NCBI GenBank assembly: GCA_030642995.1
Contig: DAOWMR010000108.1
Coordinates: 1-8,261 of the forward strand
Direction: 5' to 3'
Length of the DNA: 8,261 nucleotides
Origin: Spirochaetales bacterium
GTDB taxonomy: Bacteria; Spirochaetota; Spirochaetia; DSM-27196; SLST01
Numbering within the stretch: the first letter of the stretch is position 1; each line of letters opens with the position of its first letter. The position numbers and the translations under genes are program-made. Below the pieces are notes generated by a model that had not been told where the DNA came from, made no database searches, and saw nothing but the letters and a program-made list of their open reading frames with translations. Positions 1-5,469 of the stretch are shown piece by piece.

Positions 1-1639
1 ACCCGCTCCTCGCCGTGCTCTCGTGGCGTGGCAGCAGTTCGGCGGTGGTCGTAATGAGAGCTTCGGACTCCGCCTCAACGTCGCCCTGTCTGGCAGTGAC
101 GCGAACCACGCCCAGCTCGGGCTCCTCCGGGGCACGGAAGATTACGAACTCGCCTGAGATCGTGTCCAGCCTGCCCTCGCCCTCCGCGACCATCCACTGA
201 AGATCAACGCCATAGTCGATTTCCCGCCGTGACTTGTCGCGAACCGAGGCGCGGAGCGTCTGCTCTTGTCCAATGCCGACGGTGGCCTTCGCCGGGCGAA
301 TGTCAACGCGATGGAGCACCCCCGGAATCTCAAAGAACTGCCGCTGAGCGGAACCGGACTCAGGCGCGTCCGCAACGGCCTCTCCGAAGATCGGCTCGAC
401 GCCGGCAGTTACGTCCGGCGTGGCCCCTTCAGCTCCCACCGCTGCGTCTGGTCCGTCACTGCCCGAGCCCTCGCTCTGCTGCGACCGGCCCGTGGACCCA
501 CCCTTTGCCGTCTGGGCGGCGAGCCAGCCGTACTGATCACCCGGAAGCATGGCGAATGCTTCCCGCAGCGCCCGCGTGATGCGTCGCAACATGGACTTGC
601 TTGCCTCTTCCTCTTCGGCTCTCCGCTGCTCATCGATTCGCTCGGCGAGGACAGCAGCAAGGGGCCGGAAAGCGGACACGAGGTCATCAAAAGCAGCGTC
701 GTAGACAAAGCCGTCACGAGTGCCCGGTGTCAATTGGAGAAAAGAGGCGTCAACAATCCCCTCGACGTACCCGGTGGTCCACGGCGGGTGATCAAAGGCG
801 TCGATGTTCGACAACACCGGGACAACACGGGTGCCGTTCTTGTAGAGCCCTACTCCACCTGTGTGCCCGGGATCGGTGAGGTAGAGCTCTACGTAAATCT
901 CGCCGAGAGGCGAACGCGGAATCGGAAGGTCGTGCAGGAGCACGCCGTGGAACTTGCGCGGTTCCACGATCAGTTTCTTCCGCGCCGATCGATCCACAAT
1001 CGTGATCTGGACACCGCTTCGAGCGATCCTGTCCCGGAGTTCGCTCGCAAGGTAGGCCTGAATCTTCTCGCCCGACATGATTCTCACGCCGGCAAGCAGG
1101 GGGTGAATTTGCACTGTGGTACCCGGCCGGTCAAAGAGTTCGCGAGACTCCCGTATGGAAAACGACGGACTGTCCTTTACGAGCCGGAGTTGTCGCACCA
1201 CACCATCCGACGCCATGGAGGACAGCGTGAGTTCCTCACCTACGGTCCAGAAGCTCAACAGACCAATACCAAACTCGCCCTGCAGATCGGTGGCTCCCTG
1301 CTTCTTCAGTCGACGCTTGATTGAATCACCGATGTGGGTGGCGACGTAGTGGAAATCTTCAATCCCGTGCCCATCGTCGATGACCTTGATGTACTGCTCG
1401 CCGCGATTCTTTCCGCGGACAATCGTGACGGACTGAGCCCGTGCATCAATTGAGTTCTCCACAAGTTCGGCGATTGCCTTAAACGGGTTGTTCTGCGACA
1501 GGGCAATGATCCGGATCGCGTTCCATTGGTCGCCAATGCGAAGTTTCCCGTCACCCTTGGTGACAGCACCACTGGTGCGCTTGGCCCTTCCCGCAGGCTG
1601 GGATTTCTCTGTTCGTTTGGTCTTCTCTCCGTCCGTCAC
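1..1639 (-). CDS. GHKL (MutL/Hsp90-type) ATPase with Ig-like C-terminal region, 3' end beyond window
   Basis: The frame is open from the proposed GTG at 1639 to the window edge (546 residues, no stop). The N-terminal half shows the GHKL ATP-binding boxes in order: ELVENSIDA at about residues 58-66 (Asn62 being the expected Mg-coordinating residue), IDDGHGI at 87-93, and GEFGIGLLSF at 121-130. Residues 335-365 are charged and likely helical. Residues 380-430 are a low-complexity Gly/Ser/Ala/Asp linker. Residues about 443-530 form an alternating beta-rich segment resembling bacterial Ig-like domains. It is not a sensor kinase: there is no His box or membrane segment. The start is uncertain: GTG 1639 has no clear Shine-Dalgarno, and an in-frame TTG at 1675 overlaps the upstream stop. 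It lies 32 bp after the ADP-ribosylglycohydrolase gene, so the two are probably co-transcribed. The substrate is unknown. Confidence 0.88.
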   Translation of the reverse strand, partial: MTDGEKTKRTEKSQPAGRAKRTSGAVTKGDGKLRIGDQWNAIRIIALSQNNPFKAIAELVENSIDARAQSVTIVRGKNRGEQYIKVIDDGHGIEDFHYVATHIGDSIKRRLKKQGATDLQGEFGIGLLSFWTVGEELTLSSMASDGVVRQLRLVKDSPSFSIRESRELFDRPGTTVQIHPLLAGVRIMSGEKIQAYLASELRDRIARSGVQITIVDRSARKKLIVEPRKFHGVLLHDLPIPRSPLGEIYVELYLTDPGHTGGVGLYKNGTRVVPVLSNIDAFDHPPWTTGYVEGIVDASFLQLTPGTRDGFVYDAAFDDLVSAFRPLAAVLAERIDEQRRAEEEEASKSMLRRITRALREAFAMLPGDQYGWLAAQTAKGGSTGRSQQSEGSGSDGPDAAVGAEGATPDVTAGVEPIFGEAVADAPESGSAQRQFFEIPGVLHRVDIRPAKATVGIGQEQTLRASVRDKSRREIDYGVDLQWMVAEGEGRLDTISGEFVIFRAPEEPELGVVRVTARQGDVEAESEALITTTAELLPRHESTARSG

Positions 1640-1671
1640 GTCTGGCAGTATGGTTGGGGACGACGAAGGGG

Positions 1672-2796
1672 TCAACGGGATGAACTCATGGCATTCGCCA
1701 ACGCCCTCCCCAGCCGATCCAACTCCTCGGCGAACTCAAGCTCCTCCACCCAGTACGGATCTATCCCGGCGATTCCGTTCAAAGCCCCGGCGAAGCCCCC
1801 GCAAATGGCGCCGACGGTATCGGAATCGCGGCTGTTGTTCACGGCGTCCAGAATTGCGTCGATAGGCTCGGTTGCACGGCGCAAGAAGCAGAAGAGGGCA
1901 AAGGGCAGGCTCTCCAGCACGTAGGCGCCGCTGTACAACTCGCGGTCGGCGGTGCGAGGGTCAGCGCTCGAGAGGAGGAGACGTGGGACGGTGTCAGTGA
2001 GTCGATTGAACAGAGTGTCTCGCTGAGTGGTGTCACGCTGAGTGGTGTCACTCAGCCCGGTGTTGCGGGTGCGGTAATCGCGGCCCGCCTCCATACCTCG
2101 GATCAGCTCACCGAGGGCCCGGCTGAATCGTGCTGCGACCTCAGGCACGGTGAGGGCCTCGGCGTCGCCATTGGCTGCGCTGCCGAGCAGGGCGACTGCT
2201 GTTGCGACCACGATACCGCTCGCAATGGCCATGGGATCGTTGTGGGTGACCATGGCCTGGAGGCCCGCGACGGTGACGAGATCGTCAAAGGAGTGCGCAT
2301 AGCGGATGCCCACCGGGGCGCTGCGCATGGCAACGCCGTTTCCTGCGGACTGAACGCCGGTGCGGTACCAGGGCTCGCCACTCTTCGCGTGGGCCATGAA
2401 CTCCCGCGTGGCGCGGCCAATCCCCCGGATCCGCTCGGCGGTGAATCTTCGCACGAGGTCCTCGCCGTTGAAGCCGTCGGACTCCAGGATGGATCTGGCA
2501 AGCCACAAGGTCATCTGGGTGTCATCGGTGATGGTGCCAATTGGACCGCGGCGCCACCCGGCCCAGCGCCGGTACCGGGCGAGAGTGGTGGGCGGGTTCT
2601 GCCCCTCCGCCGGACGGCCCACGGCATCGCCGATCCCCACGCAGACGAGACTGGCGGCCCCGCGGTGCGCAGGCATCGGCCGGGTCGGGAGTGACCACAG
2701 GCGCTCAACGGCGGCGCGGTTGACCTTTGCCGCACGAACAAAATCGAACTCGAGATGCCCGGCGTCCAAAATCGATCTGTAGTCCTGAGTGCTCAT
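1672..2796 (-). CDS. ADP-ribosylglycohydrolase family protein (ARH/DraG type)
   Basis: A 374-residue protein with the ADP-ribosylglycohydrolase signature. Seen are GIGDAVGRP at residues 54-62, the metal-ligand motif TITDDTQMTL at 88-97, AGNGVAMRSAPVGI at 151-164, THNDP at 184-188, and the C-terminal metal motif SRDSDTVGAICGG at 322-334. Family members remove ADP-ribose from proteins or related conjugates using two Mg ions in an all-helical fold; both Asp clusters are present, so it is probably active. The ATG at 2796 is chosen because family similarity begins about 50 residues later and a weak GGACGG lies 6 nt upstream. The frame extends 39 codons further upstream, but that stretch is not family-like. 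It is the first gene of a likely two-gene unit with the GHKL ATPase. A loop near residues 250-260 carries a tandem repeat. The modified target cannot be inferred. Confidence 0.93.
   Translation of the reverse strand: MSTQDYRSILDAGHLEFDFVRAAKVNRAAVERLWSLPTRPMPAHRGAASLVCVGIGDAVGRPAEGQNPPTTLARYRRWAGWRRGPIGTITDDTQMTLWLARSILESDGFNGEDLVRRFTAERIRGIGRATREFMAHAKSGEPWYRTGVQSAGNGVAMRSAPVGIRYAHSFDDLVTVAGLQAMVTHNDPMAIASGIVVATAVALLGSAANGDAEALTVPEVAARFSRALGELIRGMEAGRDYRTRNTGLSDTTQRDTTQRDTLFNRLTDTVPRLLLSSADPRTADRELYSGAYVLESLPFALFCFLRRATEPIDAILDAVNNSRDSDTVGAICGGFAGALNGIAGIDPYWVEELEFAEELDRLGRALANAMSSSR
2021..2050. repeat. Perfect 15-bp tandem duplication inside the ADP-ribosylglycohydrolase gene
   Basis: Two adjacent identical copies of CGCTGAGTGGTGTCA (plus strand) lie at 2021-2035 and 2036-2050. 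The unit is a multiple of three, so it simply duplicates five residues and gives DTTQRDTTQRD at about residues 250-260, away from the metal-binding motifs. It looks like a recent replication-slippage event in a surface loop. Confidence 0.9.
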
Positions 2797-2856
2797 GGTG
2801 TGCCGTCCATCATACTGATTTGGTCCATGCTGATGGAATGCAAGAATCGTGCCCGG

Positions 2857-2888
2857 GGCCGCAGAACCTGCGGCCGACCAGGGGTCGG
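2857..2888 (-). terminator. Two overlapping GC hairpins between the toxin and the ADP-ribosylglycohydrolase gene
   Basis: GGCCGCAG (2857-2864) pairs perfectly with CTGCGGCC (2868-2875) around a 3-nt loop. A second perfect pair, CCGACC (2874-2879) with GGTCGG (2883-2888), overlaps it, so the two stems are mutually exclusive. They sit in the 161-bp gap between the toxin stop and the next start, as a terminator would. No uridine run follows, so classical intrinsic termination is unproven. The rest of the gap shows nothing clear. Confidence 0.4.
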
Positions 2889-2957
2889 CGCGGAATGGAT
2901 CGATTTGTAGCACTGCGGTTGTGCTGGAACGGAACGGGCGTTATGGAGAAAGTGGCT

Positions 2958-3305
2958 TCAGAACATACCCAAATGGATGCGGACGGCTCGAAGACAAGCC
3001 TCCTGGATCGCCGGGTCGGATACAGATCCGAGCAATCGTTTGAGTCGCCTCGCTGAAAGCGCGCGGATCTGGTGGCCCATGACAATCGACTCTCGCTCCA
3101 ATCCGGCGATACCCGCAGGGAGGAGCGCTTCATTCGGATAGACATGGCGACCGGGACGGCGAGTGGTGATAGGAAGGACCGTCACTCGCTCTAGGGGTTC
3201 GTTGAACTCGTCAATACTCAGAATCAGCACCGAGCGATTACCTGCCTGTTCAGTGCCCAAGGTCGGATCCAGATAGGCATAGTAGACCTCCCATCGTTTG
3301 CTCAT
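2958..3305 (-). CDS. MazF/PemK-family toxin (endoribonuclease)
   Basis: A 115-residue protein, the usual length for the family. The N-terminus KRWEVYYAYLDPTLGTEQAG (residues 3-22) followed by NRSVLILS matches the MazF/PemK pattern of EV-(W/Y), then P-x-x-G-x-E-Q-x-G-x-R-x-V-L. The expected catalytic Arg (R24) and a Thr (T47 or T48 in PITT) are present, as is the late SIVMGHQIRAL segment (73-83). The usual Gly before Glu-Val is replaced by Trp5. Known relatives cut single-stranded RNA at short sequence motifs and stop growth until bound by antitoxin. The ATG overlaps the antitoxin stop (ATGA), and a strong GGAGG lies 4 nt upstream inside the antitoxin gene, so the two are translationally coupled. 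The cleavage site cannot be predicted. Confidence 0.95.
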   Translation of the reverse strand: MSKRWEVYYAYLDPTLGTEQAGNRSVLILSIDEFNEPLERVTVLPITTRRPGRHVYPNEALLPAGIAGLERESIVMGHQIRALSARRLKRLLGSVSDPAIQEACLRAVRIHLGMF

Positions 3306-3559
3306 TCACCCTCCGGAGTGTCTTCCCAATCGACTGGCTCAAACTGACGCGATATCTCTTCCACATCGGCCCGGAACAGCGGGTCCTCAGTCGCCCGGCG
3401 GATTTCTGCACGAATGGCCGCTCGGTGCATCTCCGTAAGTTTTTCACGCAAGGCATCTTCTACAAATTCGCTCATGTTGCGTGCCGACCCCAACTCCACG
3501 GCGGACTTGACTTGGCGGACCGTCTCTTCATCCAGCTGGTAGGTTACCTTCCGTGACAT
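3302..3559 (-). CDS. Ribbon-helix-helix antitoxin partner of the MazF-type toxin
   Basis: An 85-residue acidic protein. KVTYQLD (4-10) is the likely DNA-contacting strand. It is followed by helix EETVRQVKSAVE (11-22) and SARNMSEFVEDALREKL (25-41), the ribbon-helix-helix layout. The C-terminal half is rich in Glu/Asp and ends in FEPVDWEDTPEGE, typical of the flexible toxin-neutralising tail. Start choice: the frame also has an ATG at 3565, but it abuts the GGAG at 3566-3569, whereas ATG 3559 sits 6 nt after it and gives the natural start MSRKVTYQL. It is the first gene of the pair, which lets antitoxin be made first, and it probably represses its own promoter. RHH antitoxins with MazF toxins are a known combination. 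Confidence 0.92.
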   Translation of the reverse strand: MSRKVTYQLDEETVRQVKSAVELGSARNMSEFVEDALREKLTEMHRAAIRAEIRRATEDPLFRADVEEISRQFEPVDWEDTPEGE

Positions 3560-3565
3560 ACACAT

Positions 3566-3569
3566 CTCC
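3566..3569 (-). promoter_or_regulatory. Shine-Dalgarno GGAG that sets the antitoxin start
   Basis: GGAG on the minus strand lies 6 nt from ATG 3559 and directly abuts the alternative ATG at 3565. The spacing favours the inner start. Confidence 0.7.
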
Positions 3570-3570
3570 G

Positions 3571-3595
3571 TACAATAGTATGGGATTCTGTATGG
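3571..3595. promoter_or_regulatory. Candidate antitoxin operator overlapping the -10 region
   Basis: On the minus strand CCATAC occurs twice with a 12-bp period (plus-strand 3590-3595 and 3578-3583). The adjacent TACAATAGTA (3571-3580) is an 8-of-10 palindrome. Short repeats across the promoter are typical operators for ribbon-helix-helix antitoxins, but binding is inferred only. Confidence 0.35.
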
Positions 3596-3605
3596 CTCTT
3601 GTCAA
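3577..3605 (-). promoter_or_regulatory. Sigma-70-type promoter of the toxin-antitoxin operon
   Basis: A consensus -35 TTGACA (minus strand, 3605-3600) is followed after 17 nt by CATACT (3582-3577), which matches TATAAT at 4 of 6 positions. An alternative -10, TACTAT, would have a 19-nt spacer. It lies just upstream of the antitoxin and downstream of the sigma-54 activator stop at 3653, so the toxin pair has its own promoter. Confidence 0.65.
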
Positions 3606-3652
3606 GCCAGCACAACTCGCGGCAGCAACGGCGGCCCTGCGCTCGATCCCGC

Positions 3653-5221
3653 CTACTCCCCCTCCCGATAGCTCACCCCAAGGCGTTCCCGCGCGGCCTT
3701 GCGAAACGCGGCGCCGTTCAGGCCCAGGAGCCTGGCCGCCTGCTCGGCGTTACCGCCGGTCCGCTCAATTGCCTCTTCGTAGTAGGCCTTTTCCAGGTTG
3801 TGCATGACGGCTCTGAGGTCAAGACCATCCCCCGGGATCTCGGTGGGCACTCCGCCAATGGATCGGTCCCGGTTGAAGTGGCGCAGCACCGCAGGCGGGA
3901 GCAGTTCCGGACCGATGGCCGATGACCGCCCCATGGCACAGGTTGCGGACACGACGTTCTGGAGTTCCCGGACGTTGCCCGGCCACGGATAGTCCACCAG
4001 GTAACCAAACGCGTTCTCGCTCAGCCCCTTTGCCTCGTTGTACTGGTGATTCCACTTCTCAATGAAGTGCCGGAGAAGAAGTGGAATGTCCTCGCTTCGC
4101 TCTCGCAACGGCGGAATAGTCAGAACAATCTGCGCAAGCCGCTCATAGAGGTCCTGCCGGAAAGATCCTTCGGCCACGAGCGCATCAAGGTCCCTATTGG
4201 TTGCGGCGATCACGCGCACATCCACGGAGACAGTCTGGTCACTGCCCACAGGGGAGAGCGTCTTGTTCTCCAACACGCGCAAAAGCTTCGCCTGGGTCTC
4301 CAGCGGTAGGTCACCGATCTCGTCCAGGAAGACCGTCCCCCCGTCGGCGGCACGGAATTGACCGAGCCGCGACCGGTCGGCGCCTGTGAAGGCCCCCTTC
4401 TCATGTCCGAAGAACTCGCTCTCCGCCAGACTGGAGCTGATCGCCGCGCAGTTGACCGCAACGAAGGGCTTGCCGGCCCGCGGACTGGAGTTGTGGATGT
4501 GCCGGGCAATTACTTCCTTACCGGTGCCGGTTTCACCACGGACAACGACCGAGATATCGTACGCCGCCACCGTAAGCGCTTGGTCCATGATCGATTGGAA
4601 GGTTGTGCTGCCTCCGACGATCTCGGGGGTGGAGCTCTGAATCCAGTGTCCATCGTCTTCCGTGGGGGCCCCGATCCCGGCGGCTGGAGCTCCCGCGCGC
4701 ACCTCGTCGGTTCGGGCAATGGTGAGACCCGGGAAAATGTCTCGACTCAGATCCACCGCCCGAATCTTGTATGCGCCCCCGGCAAATCGAGGGGGAATCC
4801 CCTGCAGGAGATCGGCCTTGATGTATCCGCTCGCCACCAGCAGGAACCACGCTGTCTGCATTTGCGGCGTACCCGGATCCAGCAGGATGGAGAGCCGGTG
4901 GGGCAGATGCTCAATGGTCGGCAGGAACTGGTCGACCGACCGTCGCAACTCGCGGTAGATCTCTTCATAGTCGATCGGCGAATCCAGATCGATTGAAACG
5001 AAGTTGAATTTGATGCCGGCCGATTCCGAGTGGGAGACCTCCTCCACCATGCGCGCTCGCTCCACGTAGCTGGATCCCGAGCAGAAGAGCACCACACGCG
5101 TGAACCCTCTCGCCTGGAGCAGGGAAAGCACCGGGCCGAGTTCCTGGTCCTCAGCGCTCGAGCCGTCAACGTACGGGTCTCGATTTCCAACAAACGAAAG
5201 GAGAATCTCATGCACCGCCAT
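3653..5221 (-). CDS. Sigma-54-dependent activator with RtcR-like CARF sensor domain
   Basis: About 522 residues in three parts. Residues 3-160 resemble the CARF domain of RtcR: LLSFVGNRDPY (7-17), SIDLDSPIDYEEIY (76-89), and DPGTPQMQTAWFLL (115-128) followed by a spaced Q-x-x-PPR. Residues 200-430 are an AAA+ sigma-54 activator domain with Walker A GETGTGKE (229-236), the sigma-54 contact loop GAFTGA (276-281), Walker B GGTVFLDEIGDL (294-305), AATNRDL (339-345) and sensor II PGNVREL (414-420). Residues 489-516 form a Fis-type helix-turn-helix. All ATPase motifs are intact. GAGG at 5224-5227 is only 2 nt from ATG 5221 but 8 nt from an in-frame GTG at 5215, so the true start may be 5215. It is divergent from the WYL-protease gene. 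Known relatives sense RNA ends or cyclic oligonucleotides; the ligand here is unknown. Confidence 0.93.
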   Translation of the reverse strand: MAVHEILLSFVGNRDPYVDGSSAEDQELGPVLSLLQARGFTRVVLFCSGSSYVERARMVEEVSHSESAGIKFNFVSIDLDSPIDYEEIYRELRRSVDQFLPTIEHLPHRLSILLDPGTPQMQTAWFLLVASGYIKADLLQGIPPRFAGGAYKIRAVDLSRDIFPGLTIARTDEVRAGAPAAGIGAPTEDDGHWIQSSTPEIVGGSTTFQSIMDQALTVAAYDISVVVRGETGTGKEVIARHIHNSSPRAGKPFVAVNCAAISSSLAESEFFGHEKGAFTGADRSRLGQFRAADGGTVFLDEIGDLPLETQAKLLRVLENKTLSPVGSDQTVSVDVRVIAATNRDLDALVAEGSFRQDLYERLAQIVLTIPPLRERSEDIPLLLRHFIEKWNHQYNEAKGLSENAFGYLVDYPWPGNVRELQNVVSATCAMGRSSAIGPELLPPAVLRHFNRDRSIGGVPTEIPGDGLDLRAVMHNLEKAYYEEAIERTGGNAEQAARLLGLNGAAFRKAARERLGVSYREGE

Positions 5222-5244
5222 ATCCTCTTGACTATAGCAGCACA

Positions 5245-5260
5245 TGCACGGAGCGTGCCA
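5245..5260 (-). promoter_or_regulatory. Probable sigma-54 promoter facing the CARF regulator
   Basis: On the minus strand TGGCACG-N4-GTGCA matches the -24/-12 consensus at all defined positions but one, keeping both GG and GC. Transcription would begin near 5234, leaving a short leader that still includes the GAGG at 5227-5224. This suggests autoactivation. A TATAGT at 5236-5231 could be a separate sigma-70 -10 element for basal expression, but I see no good -35. Confidence 0.55.
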
Positions 5261-5283
5261 GCCACGAACGGGCGATGGAACCA

Positions 5284-5363
5284 GATCACGGAGCACCGCC
5301 CGGCGTTCGGTCGGCCGTAACGCCGGTCACGCACCAGCCGAACCGCAGTCACGACGGATCACG
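5284..5363 (+). repeat. Four TCACG repeats at near-helical spacing
   Basis: TCACG occurs at 5286, 5327, 5349 and 5359 on the plus strand, with start-to-start distances of 41, 22 and 10 bp, close to whole helical turns. Two copies extend to GATCACG. They lie upstream of the plus-strand sigma-54 promoter. A role in protein binding is a guess. Confidence 0.4.
5300..5326. promoter_or_regulatory. Candidate upstream activating site (inverted repeat) for the sigma-54 activator
   Basis: CCGGCGTT (5300-5307) and AACGCCGG (5319-5326) are perfect inverted arms separated by 11 bp. The centre is about 111 bp upstream of the predicted plus-strand start and about 79 bp upstream of the predicted minus-strand start. 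That is the usual distance for enhancer sites of Fis-HTH sigma-54 activators. No binding data can be seen from sequence. Confidence 0.5.
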
Positions 5364-5397
5364 CAACACACGGGCCCGGCACGGCTGGATCTGCCTT

Positions 5398-5413
5398 TGG
5401 CACGCCGATTGCT
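5398..5413 (+). promoter_or_regulatory. Consensus sigma-54 (-24/-12) promoter of the WYL-protease operon
   Basis: TGGCACG-N4-TTGCT is a perfect match to the sigma-54 consensus, with GG at 5399-5400 and GC at 5411-5412. Transcription should start near 5424, 46 nt before the chosen ATG at 5470. Because the divergent gene encodes a sigma-54 activator, this is the expected target promoter. Confidence 0.85.
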
Positions 5414-5469
5414 CTGCCTGTAGCATGGTGGCCGGCCCCTCCGCCACAGATCAGCGTCTCGCAATCGGG

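Noticed and set aside
266..1324. Long plus-strand open frame of 352 codons
   Set aside because: It is codon-aligned antisense to the GHKL ATPase gene, whose strand shows clear conserved motifs. Its own product has no recognisable domain and it starts at TTG.
2242..2694. Plus-strand open frame of 150 codons, and others opposite the ADP-ribosylglycohydrolase
   Set aside because: Antisense shadows of a well-supported enzyme gene, with no family resemblance or ribosome binding site.
2914..3056. Plus-strand open frames across the gap and the toxin 3' end
   Set aside because: Short, antisense to the toxin, no motif and no ribosome binding site.
4358..4996. Plus-strand open frame of 212 codons
   Set aside because: Antisense to the conserved AAA+ and CARF coding region; no recognisable protein features.
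5275..5469. Longer N-terminus for the WYL-protease protein
   Set aside because: The frame is open, but this stretch lies mostly upstream of the predicted sigma-54 start near 5424 and overlaps the promoter and inverted repeat. Family similarity starts right after ATG 5470.
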